Source of the DNA: Sandaracinus amylolyticus
GTDB lineage: Bacteria; Myxococcota_A; Polyangia; Polyangiales; Sandaracinaceae
Length of the DNA: 64,000 nucleotides
Assembly (NCBI RefSeq): GCF_000737325.1
Contig: NZ_CP011125.1
Coordinates: 8,556,001 to 8,620,000, forward strand
Reading direction: 5' to 3'
This document shows positions 43,831 through 52,568 of this stretch, in pieces. Position 1 is the stretch's first letter, and each line of letters starts with the position of its first letter. The notes below the pieces were generated by a model. It searched no databases, was not told where the DNA came from, and saw nothing but the letters and a program-made list of their open reading frames with translations. The translations under genes were made by a program, and so were the position numbers.

Positions 43831-44912
43831 CGCGCGCCCTCCTCGGTGGGCGTCTGCTCGAGCTCGAGCCGGATCGTCACCCGGCGATCGGGCGCGAGGG
43901 TCGCGACGTCGTCGCTCCCGCCCTGCACCAGCGGGCGCGTCGTGCCCTCGCCGCGCAGCACCATGCGCGCGCGATCGACGCCGTGCGCGACGAGCCACTG
44001 CGCGACGACCTCGGCGCGACGCATCGAGAGCGGCAGGTTGACCTCGGGCGTGCCGGTCGTGTCGGCGTGGCCCTGGAGCACGATGCGAGCGCTCGGGTCG
44101 GCGGCGATCACGCGCTCGAGCACGTCGTGCATCGTGACCTCGCCCGCCGCGGTCAGCGCCGACTCGCCGTGCTCGAACAGCACCGGCGGCACGAGCATGA
44201 CGACGTGGAGCGAGCGCGTGGGGATCGCGCGCTCGAGCAGCGCGTCGAGATCCTCGCTCGGCGGCGGCGGCGGCGGTGGCGACGGCGACGGCGGCGGCGG
44301 CGGTCGCACCCGCACGCGTCGCGGCGGGGGCGGAGCGGGAGGCGGCGGCGGCTCGGGCGCGCGCACCATCGGTCGCCACCAGAGGCCGAGCCCGGCGCTC
44401 AGGAAGAGCGCGTCGTCGCTCTGGTCGACCCCGTCGTTCTGCATCACGTGCAGGAGCGACACCTCGGCGGACACCGCGAGCTCGTCGTCGAGGTGCAGCG
44501 CCGCGCCGAGCGCGAGCGACGCGGCGGGACGGATCAGCGTCCCGGTGAACGCGACGCCGAGCCCGATCACCGCGAACGGCGAGACGTCGTCGATGCGCGG
44601 CGCGATGCGCGCGGCGAGCAGCGCGTCGATCGCCCCGCCCGGCCGCTCCTCCCCCGGCCCGACGAGCGAGCCGCCGAGGCTCATCTCGCCCTCGAGCCAG
44701 TCGACGCCGTCGAAGGGCCGTCCCGCGCCCGAGATCCGCAGCGTCCCACCCCCGCCGTCGAGCGCGAGGACGTCGCGCTGATCGGCGGAGATCATCAGTC
44801 CGCCCGAGATCGATCCGCGGAGCGCCCAGCGCGCCTCCACGTCGTCGGCGAGCGCGGGTCGCGAGACGACACACGCCGAGAGCGCGAGCCCCGCGCAAAG
44901 CCATCGCACCAT
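43827..44912 (-). CDS. OmpA-family outer-membrane/peptidoglycan-binding protein
   Basis: 361 aa, ATG at 44912. Signal peptide with cleavage near RPALADD. An N-terminal beta-barrel (LRGSISGGLMISADQ, FAVIGLGVAFTGTL) is followed by a Pro-rich linker near 180-215. The OmpA/MotB C-terminal domain comes last, with VLFEHGESALT, VLQGHADTTGTPEVNLPLSM and RRAEVVAQWLVAHGV. The Asp and Arg that clamp diaminopimelate in this family are in the GHADTTGT and RRVTIRL segments. It would tie the outer membrane to peptidoglycan. Confidence 0.92.
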   Translation of the reverse strand: MVRWLCAGLALSACVVSRPALADDVEARWALRGSISGGLMISADQRDVLALDGGGGTLRISGAGRPFDGVDWLEGEMSLGGSLVGPGEERPGGAIDALLAARIAPRIDDVSPFAVIGLGVAFTGTLIRPAASLALGAALHLDDELAVSAEVSLLHVMQNDGVDQSDDALFLSAGLGLWWRPMVRAPEPPPPPAPPPPRRVRVRPPPPPSPSPPPPPPPSEDLDALLERAIPTRSLHVVMLVPPVLFEHGESALTAAGEVTMHDVLERVIAADPSARIVLQGHADTTGTPEVNLPLSMRRAEVVAQWLVAHGVDRARMVLRGEGTTRPLVQGGSDDVATLAPDRRVTIRLELEQTPTEEGAR

Positions 44913-45459
44913 GCCCGCGGTCGTCGTAGCCGCCCGGAGTTTCCACCCGGTGCTCCGACCCACATCGCGTCGCGCGCCTGATACCACCGGAAACCGCCAC
45001 GATTCCGACCCCTTCGAGATTCTCCGTCGGTTCCGGCACTTGTTCCGTCGTTCCCCCGACCTCCTCCACGCGTCCCACGACGTCCTCCACGCGCAGCACG
45101 ACGTCCTCCACGCGCAACGCGACGTCCTCCACGCGCAACGCGACGTCCTCCACGCGCAACGCGACGTCCTCCACGCGCACGGCGACCTCTCCCGCGCCTC
45201 GCGCGACCTCTCCCGCGCCTCGCGCGACCTCTCCCGCGCCTCGCGCGACCTCTCCCGCGCCTCGCGCGACCTCTCCCGCGCCTCGCGCGACCTCGCTCGC
45301 GCATCGCGCGACCTCCTCCGCCCGACGCGCCGTCGCCCCCGCCGTCGCCGCCGCACCCGCCGTCGCCGTCGCCCCCGCCCTCGCAGCGCGCGCCGCGCGC
45401 GCGCTCAGACGTCCTTCGACGTGCACACCTTGTTGCGCCCGCCGCGCTTCGCCGCGTAG
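44911..45459 (+). CDS. possible heptad-repeat protein (182 aa frame)
   Basis: A plus-strand frame runs through the 21-bp repeat array and reads as perfect heptads, first D-V-L-H-A-Q-R and then D-L-S-R-A-S-R. The codons inside the repeats are nearly all GC3. This frame fits the local codon bias better than the minus-strand frames, where EVARGAG-type heptads use two A-ending codons per unit. The N-terminus is doubtful: ATG 44911 overlaps the OmpA start. The C-terminal end overlaps the 3' end of the GGDEF gene. It may be a small coiled coil or merely open repeat sequence. Confidence 0.3.
   Translation: MPAVVVAARSFHPVLRPTSRRAPDTTGNRHDSDPFEILRRFRHLFRRSPDLLHASHDVLHAQHDVLHAQRDVLHAQRDVLHAQRDVLHAHGDLSRASRDLSRASRDLSRASRDLSRASRDLSRASRDLARASRDLLRPTRRRPRRRRRTRRRRRPRPRSARRARAQTSFDVHTLLRPPRFAA
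45058..45330. repeat. 13 tandem 21-bp repeats in two subfamilies
   Basis: Units 1-6 (45058-45183) follow GACGTCCTCCACGCGCAACGC. Units 7-13 (45184-45330) follow GACCTCTCCCGCGCCTCGCGC. Every unit is exactly 21 bp, so all frames stay open. Units 3-5 are identical and units 7-11 are identical. The array lies in the 492-bp gap between the OmpA-like and GGDEF genes. Confidence 0.92.
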
Positions 45460-47525
45460 AGCGCCTTGTCGGTGATCTCGAACAGCTCCGCGCCGCTCTT
45501 CGCGTCGCGCGGGTACGTCGCGACGCCGATCGAGCACGTCACCTTGAGCTTGCCGAGCTCGGTCTGGAACACCGTCTTGCCGAGCTCCTCGCGCACCCGC
45601 TCCGCGAGCAGCACCGCGCCGTCGGTGTCGGTCTCCTCGCAGAGCACGCAGAACTCCTCGCCGCCGAAGCGCGCCACACGATCGGTCTCGCGCTTCATCT
45701 TCATGAGCAGCTGGCCGAGCGCCTTGATCACCACGTCGCCGGTCGCGTGCCCGTACGTGTCGTTCACGCTCTTGAAGTGATCGATGTCGGTCACCAGCAG
45801 CGAGAGCTTCCGCTTGAAGCGCTCGGCGCTGCGCATCTTCGCGTCGAGCTCCTCGAGGAACGCCCGCTTGTTGAGGCAGCCGGTCAGACCGTCGGTGGTC
45901 GCCATCTCCTCGAGGCGCTTCACCGCGCGCGCGTTCGAGAGCGAGATCGCGATCTGGTTCGCGAGCACCTGCAGCGTCGGACGCGTGAAGTCGGGGAACG
46001 CATCGGGCCGCTGGGCCGCGACCGCGAGCGTGCCGATCGCGTCCTCGCGCACCACGAGCGGCAGCACGAGCACGCTCTTCAGCTCGGGCAGCTTCGCCTT
46101 CGTCGTGAAGAGCGTCTGCTGCCGCGCATCGAACTCGCCGCGGTACGGCAGGTAGTGCTTGTTCTTCACGACCATCGCGGTGAGCGACGCGTTGTCGCGG
46201 AACGCCAGCCCGCTCACGGTCTCGCTGCCCTCGCCCACCGCGCGCAGCACGTGGTGCTGCTTCTTCTCGTCGTCCCAGCGCGTGATCGCCGCGAAGTCGT
46301 AGCGCGCGATGCTCGTCGCCGCGCCGAGGCCCGCCTCGATCACCTGGTCCTCGCTGAGCGCGCCGCCGAGCGCCTGCGACGCCTTGAAGAGCACCGCCTG
46401 TTCGCGCTTGCTGCGCTGCAGCTGCACGAACACGCGCTCGTTCGTCAGCGCGCGCAGCACCTGGCCGATCGCGCTCTTGAGCAGCTCTTCCTCGCGCGCG
46501 GTGAACGGCCGATCGTCGACACGATCCGCGCACAGCGCGCCGCGCAGGTGCCCGTTCTCCATCACCGGCACGCCGCAGAACGCGCGCACCAGCGCGGGCG
46601 AGCGGTAGTAGCAGAGCCCTTTGTACCCGGGCTTCACGTGCTCGAGGTTCATCGTGAGCCCGCGGCTCGCGACCGCGCCCACCGCGCCCGCGCCCGCGTC
46701 GAACGGCCCGTCGGCGACGTCGTCGCTGTCGGTCACGAGCTCGACGATGCGCAGCCGCCCATCGGGATCGCTGAAGAGCAGGATGCACGTGTGCAGCTCG
46801 AGCGAGCGCTTGAGCAGATCGAGCACGTGATAGAGCGCGTCGCGCACTTCCTCGACGCTCGAGCGGAACATGCGCTCGTCGTCGTGCTCCTCGCTGTTGC
46901 CCGCGCTCGGCGCGGCCACGAGCCGGAAGAGCCGCGCGTCCTCCTGCGCCTTCTGCTGCTCCTCCGCGCGCTCCTTCTTGCTGCGCTCGCGCACCCGCGC
47001 GATCTCGGCGCGCGTGAAGAGCAGGTTCAGCACCCCGAAGAACATCACGAAGAGCGCGTGCAGCGCGACGGTGCGCGCCGGCACGAAGGGCTCGCCGAGG
47101 ATCCAGATCGCGCCCTCGAGCGCGATCGCCGCGAGCACCAGCACCGTGCCCATCGGCTTCTTCGCGAACGCCGCGAGGAACGCGACGACCACGTAGACCA
47201 TCGGATAGAGCGGGCCCTCGAGCCCACCGAGCGCCTGCACCGCGGCGTGGGTGCCCGCGAGCAGCATCAGCCCGAGCTCGAGCTCGAGCAGCATCGTCTC
47301 GCGGTGCGCGCCCTCGCGCTCCTGCTGCTCGAGCTTCCACCGCGCGACGCCGCGCGTGATCGCGATCGCCGCGAACGCCGCCGCGACGACGCCGTGCTCC
47401 ACGTCGAGCGCACCGCGGAACACACCGAGCAGATCGAGCGCGATCAGCGCGCCCGCGGCGACGAGCCCGAACGATGCGCGCGCGGTGCGGCGGATGGTCA
47501 GCGCGGCGTGGACCAGCGAGGACAT
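45405..47525 (-). CDS. GAF-GGDEF diguanylate cyclase
   Basis: 706 aa. The N-terminal 175 residues contain several hydrophobic helices (LVAAGALIALDLLGVF, PMVYVVVAFLAAFA), followed by a Glu/Lys coiled linker. Two GAF domains (about 215-360 and 380-525) precede the GGDEF domain. The active site is GGEEF (621-625), and RETD (612-615) five residues before it is an inhibitory I-site, so product feedback is expected. It makes cyclic-di-GMP at the membrane in response to ligands of the GAF domains or light or redox input. The gene stands alone on the minus strand. Confidence 0.93.
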   Translation of the reverse strand: MSSLVHAALTIRRTARASFGLVAAGALIALDLLGVFRGALDVEHGVVAAAFAAIAITRGVARWKLEQQEREGAHRETMLLELELGLMLLAGTHAAVQALGGLEGPLYPMVYVVVAFLAAFAKKPMGTVLVLAAIALEGAIWILGEPFVPARTVALHALFVMFFGVLNLLFTRAEIARVRERSKKERAEEQQKAQEDARLFRLVAAPSAGNSEEHDDERMFRSSVEEVRDALYHVLDLLKRSLELHTCILLFSDPDGRLRIVELVTDSDDVADGPFDAGAGAVGAVASRGLTMNLEHVKPGYKGLCYYRSPALVRAFCGVPVMENGHLRGALCADRVDDRPFTAREEELLKSAIGQVLRALTNERVFVQLQRSKREQAVLFKASQALGGALSEDQVIEAGLGAATSIARYDFAAITRWDDEKKQHHVLRAVGEGSETVSGLAFRDNASLTAMVVKNKHYLPYRGEFDARQQTLFTTKAKLPELKSVLVLPLVVREDAIGTLAVAAQRPDAFPDFTRPTLQVLANQIAISLSNARAVKRLEEMATTDGLTGCLNKRAFLEELDAKMRSAERFKRKLSLLVTDIDHFKSVNDTYGHATGDVVIKALGQLLMKMKRETDRVARFGGEEFCVLCEETDTDGAVLLAERVREELGKTVFQTELGKLKVTCSIGVATYPRDAKSGAELFEITDKALYAAKRGGRNKVCTSKDV

Positions 47526-47741
47526 CGGGGGTCACGGTCGGGTACCGGATCGGCACGTGCGGGGTCAAAAAACCGGGCTCGCGACGAGATGGCGCGGTGA
47601 GGGAACCGCGGTCCGCACGGGAGCAAGGGGCGCAGCGCGGGCTCGACACGGGCGCTCCGAACGAGCGCAAGGGGGCGTAGGGGCCCCGCGCAGCGCCGAA
47701 CGCGGCGGCCGGGCTCGAAAGGGGCGGAGCCCCCTTGGAAA

Positions 47742-47775
47742 ATCAGCCTCTGATAGATTCGGCGGCGGAGGCTCG
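47742..47775 (+). promoter_or_regulatory. inverted repeat, -10-like hexamer and ribosome site before the VCBS gene
   Basis: ATCAG-CCT-CTGAT (47742-47754) abuts TAGATT (47754-47759), and GGAG at 47767-47770 stands 5 nt before ATG 47776. The overlap of the palindrome with the hexamer would suit an operator, but no repressor is known. The remaining 47526-47741 is GC-rich spacer with no gene. Confidence 0.35.
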
Positions 47776-50301
47776 ATGCGCATCGGCGGTAGTTCTTCGG
47801 CGCTCTTCTCGTTCCTGTTCGTCTCTTCTTCGCTCCTCTTCGCGACCGGCTGCGACTGCGCCGGAGAAGGCCCCGGCGGCCCAGGCGACCCGTGCGAGAG
47901 CGCGAGCGACTGTCGCGGCGATCTCACCTGCCGCGACGGCACCTGTCAGCCGCGCGCCGATGGCGCCCTGCCCGACGGCTTCGTCCCCGGGGGCGACGCG
48001 GGAAGCTGCGCCGACGCGCCCGAGCGCCAGTGCCGCGGCGGCCGCGTCTGCTGCGCCGAGGGCGAGGAGTGCGTCGACGGCTTCGTGTGCGCGCCGGTCT
48101 GCGAGAACACGCGCTGCGGCGACAACAACCTCGTGTGCTGCGAGGCGGGCCAGATCTGCCTCGATGGCGTGGTGTGCGCGGCCTCGTGCGAGGCCGGTCG
48201 CGCGCTCTGCGGCGAGGCGCTCGACACGTGCTGCGACGAGGGCCAGGTCTGCGTCGAGGACGCGTGCGCGACCCCGGGCGCGACGTGCGCCGACGACTAC
48301 GACTGCCTCGACGAGGGCACGTACTGCGAGCCGACGATCGGCCGCTGCCTCGCGAACCCCGCGCCGCCGCTCTGCGAGGTGCGCCCGGACTTCGAGGACG
48401 TCGAGCTCGAGGTCGAGTGGCACTGGCAGGGCGTCGACGTCGGCGGTCGCCGCTACCAGAACGTCGGCGCGACGCCGGTGGTCGGCGACGTGTCGGGCGA
48501 CGGCATCCCCGACGTCGTGGTCGCGGTGTACGGCGTGCCGGTCGAGGGTGAAGGCGATCCGCTGGACGACGAGACGGTGCTCGTCGCGATCCACGGCGGC
48601 ACCGGCGCGCTGCTCTGGAGCGTGGGCCCGACCGACGGCCCGCAGCCCCGCAGCGTCGCGGCGCTCGCGAACCTCGACCCCGCCGACGACGCGCTCGAGG
48701 TCGTCTACAAGCTGCGCGGCAGCGGGCTTCGCGTGCTCGACGGCGACGGCACGACCGAGCTCGCGCGCATCACGACCGGCAGCGCGGCGTCGTCGCGCAG
48801 CGGCCCGTCGATCGCCGACATGGATCACGACGGCGTGCCCGAGATCGCCGCGGGCTGTCACGTGATGAGCTTCGAGCGCATGGGCGCGGGCTGGACGCTG
48901 CGCACCCGCGGCGACGGCGGCGCGTGCGGCGAGCCCGGGCAGCAGTTCGCGAGCCCGGCGATCGCGAACCTCGACGCCGATCCGGAGCTCGAGCTCACGA
49001 GCGGCGGCGCGGCGTACGGGATCGACGGCACGCGCCTCTGGCCGGCGAGCGGCACGCCCCAGCACGGGCTCGCGGCGGTCGCGGATCTCGACGTCGACGG
49101 GGACCCCGAGGTGATCACGATCCGCAGCGGCACGATCACGGTGCGCGACGGCGCGACGGGCGCGGTGCTCGTCGGCGCGGGCGGCACGTGGCTCGGCAGC
49201 GCGGTCGCGATCCCCGGTGGCGGCAACGGCGGCGCGCCCACCGTCGCCGACTTCGACGGGGACGGGATGCCCGAGGTCGCGGCAGCGGGCCAGGGCTGTT
49301 ACGCGGTCTACGATCCCGACTGCCTGCCCGACGCGACGCGCCCGCGCAGCGGCGGCGACTGCACGCGCGCCGACATGCCCGGCGACACCTGCGACGACTC
49401 GCCGAGCGCGTTCTTGCGCTGGGCGCGCCGCACCCAGGACATCTCGAGCTCGCTCACCGGCTCGAGCGTCTTCGACTTCCAGGGCGATGGCGTCGCCGAG
49501 GTCGTCTACAACGACGAGTGCTTCCTGCACGTCTACGACGGACGCGACGGGCGCGAGCTGCTCGCCACGCCGCGCCCCAACTCGTCGCGCACGATCCTCG
49601 AGTACCCGCTGGTCGTCGACGTCGATCGCGACGGCAACTCCGAGATCGTCCTCCCGGCGAACAACGACCAGGGCGATCGCGACGGCTGCCTCGCGCAGTG
49701 GGTCACCGCCCTCGGCGTGCCGAACGTCGCCGCGCTGCCGCCCGAGTTCCGGAGCGGCTCGTTCGGCATCTTCGCGTTCGGCGATCCCAACGATCGCTGG
49801 GTGCGCACGCGCCCGATCTGGAACCAGTTCGCGTACCACGTGACCAACGTCGACGATCGCGGCGCGATCCCGACGAACGAGGACGACAACTGGACGGCCC
49901 CGGGCCTCAACAACTACCGCCAGAACGTGCAGGGCGCGGGCGTGTTCAACGCGCCGAACCTCACGGTGACGCTCGACGCGGTCGCGCTCTGCGGCTCGTC
50001 GAGCATCCGCCTGAGCGCGGTGATCACGAACGCCGGCAGCCGCGGCGTCCCCGCGGGCGTGCCCGTCGAGTTCGTCGAGACCGCGCCGACCGCGCGCACG
50101 ATCACGACCAGCGCGACCACGCGCCCGCTGCTCCCCGGCGCGAGCGAGCGCATCACGATCACGGTGAGCGACGTGCCGTTCGACACCGACCTCGCGTACG
50201 AAGTGCGCGTCGACGGGGTGACGGCGACCGATCCCGTCATCGAGTGCAACGAGGACGACAACGCGTCGACCGCGATGGATCGCTGCCCCGGCTTCGGGTG
50301 A
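47776..50301 (+). CDS. Cys-rich VCBS/FG-GAP surface lipoprotein (841 aa)
   Basis: Lipobox in LLFATGCDC. Residues about 40-195 are a Cys-rich region of disulfide modules (VCCAEGEECVDG, LVCCEAGQICLDG, DTCCDEGQVCVED). About eight VCBS/FG-GAP blades follow (DVSGDGIPDVV, DMDHDGVPEIA, DFDGDGMPEVA, DVDRDGNSEIV), then a CARDB-like beta domain (IRLSAVITNAGSRGVPAGV) at about 720-830. It is probably a calcium-binding surface protein. The ribosome site GGAG sets the start. It precedes the VWA lipoprotein gene on the same strand. Confidence 0.88.
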   Translation: MRIGGSSSALFSFLFVSSSLLFATGCDCAGEGPGGPGDPCESASDCRGDLTCRDGTCQPRADGALPDGFVPGGDAGSCADAPERQCRGGRVCCAEGEECVDGFVCAPVCENTRCGDNNLVCCEAGQICLDGVVCAASCEAGRALCGEALDTCCDEGQVCVEDACATPGATCADDYDCLDEGTYCEPTIGRCLANPAPPLCEVRPDFEDVELEVEWHWQGVDVGGRRYQNVGATPVVGDVSGDGIPDVVVAVYGVPVEGEGDPLDDETVLVAIHGGTGALLWSVGPTDGPQPRSVAALANLDPADDALEVVYKLRGSGLRVLDGDGTTELARITTGSAASSRSGPSIADMDHDGVPEIAAGCHVMSFERMGAGWTLRTRGDGGACGEPGQQFASPAIANLDADPELELTSGGAAYGIDGTRLWPASGTPQHGLAAVADLDVDGDPEVITIRSGTITVRDGATGAVLVGAGGTWLGSAVAIPGGGNGGAPTVADFDGDGMPEVAAAGQGCYAVYDPDCLPDATRPRSGGDCTRADMPGDTCDDSPSAFLRWARRTQDISSSLTGSSVFDFQGDGVAEVVYNDECFLHVYDGRDGRELLATPRPNSSRTILEYPLVVDVDRDGNSEIVLPANNDQGDRDGCLAQWVTALGVPNVAALPPEFRSGSFGIFAFGDPNDRWVRTRPIWNQFAYHVTNVDDRGAIPTNEDDNWTAPGLNNYRQNVQGAGVFNAPNLTVTLDAVALCGSSSIRLSAVITNAGSRGVPAGVPVEFVETAPTARTITTSATTRPLLPGASERITITVSDVPFDTDLAYEVRVDGVTATDPVIECNEDDNASTAMDRCPGFG

Positions 50302-50414
50302 TCACGGAGCGCGCCGTGGGGGGCGCACGGAACGCTCCGTGCGCCCTGGCTCCCGAATGATCCGGCGTGATCATCCGGGCACATCGTCTGCAGAGAGGGC
50401 GCGCGGAGGTCGGT

Positions 50415-51467
50415 GTGCCCTCATCGCTTCGTTTGCTGTCGATCGTCGCTGCGCTGCTCGCTCTCCCGCTCGCCCCCGGCTGCAACGCAGGCACGAGCGG
50501 CGGCGCGGACGACGGCGGCACGTTCACGCGCTTGCCCGACGGTCGTGTGGTCTCGACGCGCGACGGCGCGCTCCCGCCCGGCACCTGCGCGATCACGCAG
50601 GTGAGCACCACGCGCGTGGTGCCGACGGTCGTCGTGGTGGTCGATCAGTCGGGCTCGATGACCGAGAACTTCGGCGGCACCGATCGCTGGAACGCGCTCC
50701 GCAACGCGCTGCTCGACGACGAAGGGCTGATCCAGGAGTTCGAGAGCAGCGTGCGCTTCGGCATCGCGCTCTACACCGGGCTCGACGACGACCCGAGCGT
50801 GCCCGTCGAGTGCCCGCACATCACGAGCGTCGCGCCGGCGATGATGAACTTCGACTCGATCCGCGACATGTACGCGGACGAGCGGCCGCTGCAGGAGACG
50901 CCCACCGGCGACGCGCTCGACGCGCTGCTCGACGATCTCCTCGCGATCCCGGATCCCGATCCCGATCCGACGATCTTCATCCTCGCGACCGACGGCGAGC
51001 CCGACACGTGCGAGCAGCCGAACCCGCAGAACGGCCAGGCCGAGGCGCTCGCGGCGGTCCGCCGCGGGTTCCGCTCGGGCATCCGCACGTACTTGCTCTC
51101 GGTGGGCCGCGAGATCTCCGAGACGCACATGCAGGACATGGCGAACGCGGGCGTCGGTCGCGAGAGCGGTGCCGACGCGCCGTACTGGGTCGCGGGCGAC
51201 GACGTCGGCCTGCGCACCGCGCTGCGCTCGATCATCGCGGGCGAGGTGAGCTGCACGCTCGAGCTCGCGGGGCGCATCGATCCCGAGGAAGCGTGCTCGG
51301 GCAGCGTCGTCGAGATGACCGGCCGCGGCGAGCTCGAGTGCAACACCGACTGGCGCGCGGTGGACGAGACGCACATCGAGATCCTCGGCGACGCGTGCGA
51401 GGAGTTCCTCACGAGCCGCGGCGCGACGATCGACGCGCGGTTCCCCTGCAACGTCATCCTCATCTGA
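50415..51467 (+). CDS. VWA-domain lipoprotein (350 aa)
   Basis: The start is decided by GGAGG (50405-50409) 5 nt before GTG 50415; an in-frame GTG at 50367 lacks one. The signal ends LALPLAPGC. The von Willebrand A domain has the MIDAS residues DQSGS, a Thr in TPTGDALD and Asp in ATDGEPDT, so metal-dependent ligand binding is likely. The C-terminal 90 residues have paired cysteines (SCTLELAGRIDPEEACSG). Surface or periplasmic; follows the VCBS lipoprotein gene. Confidence 0.85.
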   Translation: MPSSLRLLSIVAALLALPLAPGCNAGTSGGADDGGTFTRLPDGRVVSTRDGALPPGTCAITQVSTTRVVPTVVVVVDQSGSMTENFGGTDRWNALRNALLDDEGLIQEFESSVRFGIALYTGLDDDPSVPVECPHITSVAPAMMNFDSIRDMYADERPLQETPTGDALDALLDDLLAIPDPDPDPTIFILATDGEPDTCEQPNPQNGQAEALAAVRRGFRSGIRTYLLSVGREISETHMQDMANAGVGRESGADAPYWVAGDDVGLRTALRSIIAGEVSCTLELAGRIDPEEACSGSVVEMTGRGELECNTDWRAVDETHIEILGDACEEFLTSRGATIDARFPCNVILI

Positions 51468-51493
51468 TCGCTCGCAGAGCTGCGACACGCGTG

Positions 51494-51499
51494 CATACT
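51494..51499 (+). promoter_or_regulatory. -10 element of the gene at 51507
   Basis: CATACT followed by 7 nt and GTG 51507. Confidence 0.3.
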
Positions 51500-51506
51500 C
51501 GCGCGC

Positions 51507-52568
51507 GTGTCGCGCTCCTTCGCCGTGCTCGTCGTCCTCGCGTCGCTCCCAGCCGTCGCCGAGGCGCAATACGATCGCACCGGCTCGCTGCGCGCCGCGA
51601 ACACGACGCAGGTCGCGGTCGCGCGCGAGGAGGTCGAGCTCGACTGCACCGCCGGCGCGCCCGACGAGCTCGAGTGCGCGCTGCACGTGACGTGGACGCT
51701 CGAGAACACGAGCGAGACCGCGCAGACCCCGCAGATCGTCTTCAGCTGGCCGCACGAAGCGGAAGCGCGCCTCACCGTGGAGGGCGCGGAGATCGCGGAG
51801 CTGCCGACGATCCGCCCGCTCACCGTCGTCGTCGCGCCGGGGAGCACCACGACCGTCGAGCTGCGCGCGACGCTGACGCTCGACTGGAATTACGTCGCGG
51901 GCGAGAGCGGCGTCCAGGGACCGCTCGAGTCGCTCGACGCGCTCTACGCGCGCCATCCGCTGCTCGCGACGCCGTGGGTGCGCGTGCGTCGCGGCTTCGT
52001 GTGGGTGCGCCCCGACGATCTGCGGTTCGCGTCGATCGGCCCGACGCACGTGCGGGTGCGCGTGCCCGAGGGATGGCACCCGGGCGCCGATCTGCGCGCG
52101 ACCGACGAGGCGCGCGTGCTCACGTACGAGTCGCCGCGCGAGAACGCGCCGCGCCGCATCGGCATGGAGCTCACGCGCGGCAGCCGCGGCGACTTCTTCC
52201 GGCACGGAGGCCCGTTCCTGGCGCTCGGCGGCACGATCGACGCAGGCGTGCGCGGCCGAGTGGGCTACGAGATCGGCCTCGGCGAGTTCGTGCTGGTCTC
52301 GGTCGCGGTCGACACCGACTTCGAGGAGCAGGCGATCGTCACGCCGCAGGTCGAGCTCGCGAGCTGGGGCATGGTGCTCATCCCGAGCTTGTCGTTGGGC
52401 GTCGGCGTGCCGGTGCGCGTGACGAGCACCGAGGACCATCCGTCGACCGTCGGCATCCGCATCGAGAGCAGCGCGACGTTCTTCGCAGCAGCGTTCGTCG
52501 CGACGCTCGACGTGTGGCCCGGCGAAGGCGACTTCGCGCTCTCGATCCTCGGCCGCGTGGGGCTCTGA
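51507..52568 (+). CDS. secreted protein of unknown function (353 aa)
   Basis: GTG start. A signal peptide is cleaved after VAEAQ. The mature protein is beta-rich. The first part resembles an Ig/jelly-roll fold (ELECALHVTWTLENTSETAQ) and the second half looks like barrel-type strands (VGYEIGLGEFVLVSVAV, SLSLGVGVPVRVTST). It could be an outer-membrane or periplasmic protein. I do not recognise it. Its stop TGA shares an A with the next gene's ATG (TGATG). Confidence 0.7.
   Translation: MSRSFAVLVVLASLPAVAEAQYDRTGSLRAANTTQVAVAREEVELDCTAGAPDELECALHVTWTLENTSETAQTPQIVFSWPHEAEARLTVEGAEIAELPTIRPLTVVVAPGSTTTVELRATLTLDWNYVAGESGVQGPLESLDALYARHPLLATPWVRVRRGFVWVRPDDLRFASIGPTHVRVRVPEGWHPGADLRATDEARVLTYESPRENAPRRIGMELTRGSRGDFFRHGGPFLALGGTIDAGVRGRVGYEIGLGEFVLVSVAVDTDFEEQAIVTPQVELASWGMVLIPSLSLGVGVPVRVTSTEDHPSTVGIRIESSATFFAAAFVATLDVWPGEGDFALSILGRVGL

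Noticed and set aside
45058-45330. CRISPR array
   Set aside because: The units are contiguous 21-bp repeats without spacers and there are no cas genes.
43831-47670. Upstream extension of the 42703 minus-strand frame
   Set aside because: The real gene starts at 43830 with a signal peptide and lipobox. The rest is antisense or out-of-frame to OmpA and GGDEF genes.
50367-50414. GTG at 50367 as start of the VWA lipoprotein
   Set aside because: There is no ribosome site there, while GGAGG fits the GTG at 50415 and the signal peptide begins immediately after it.
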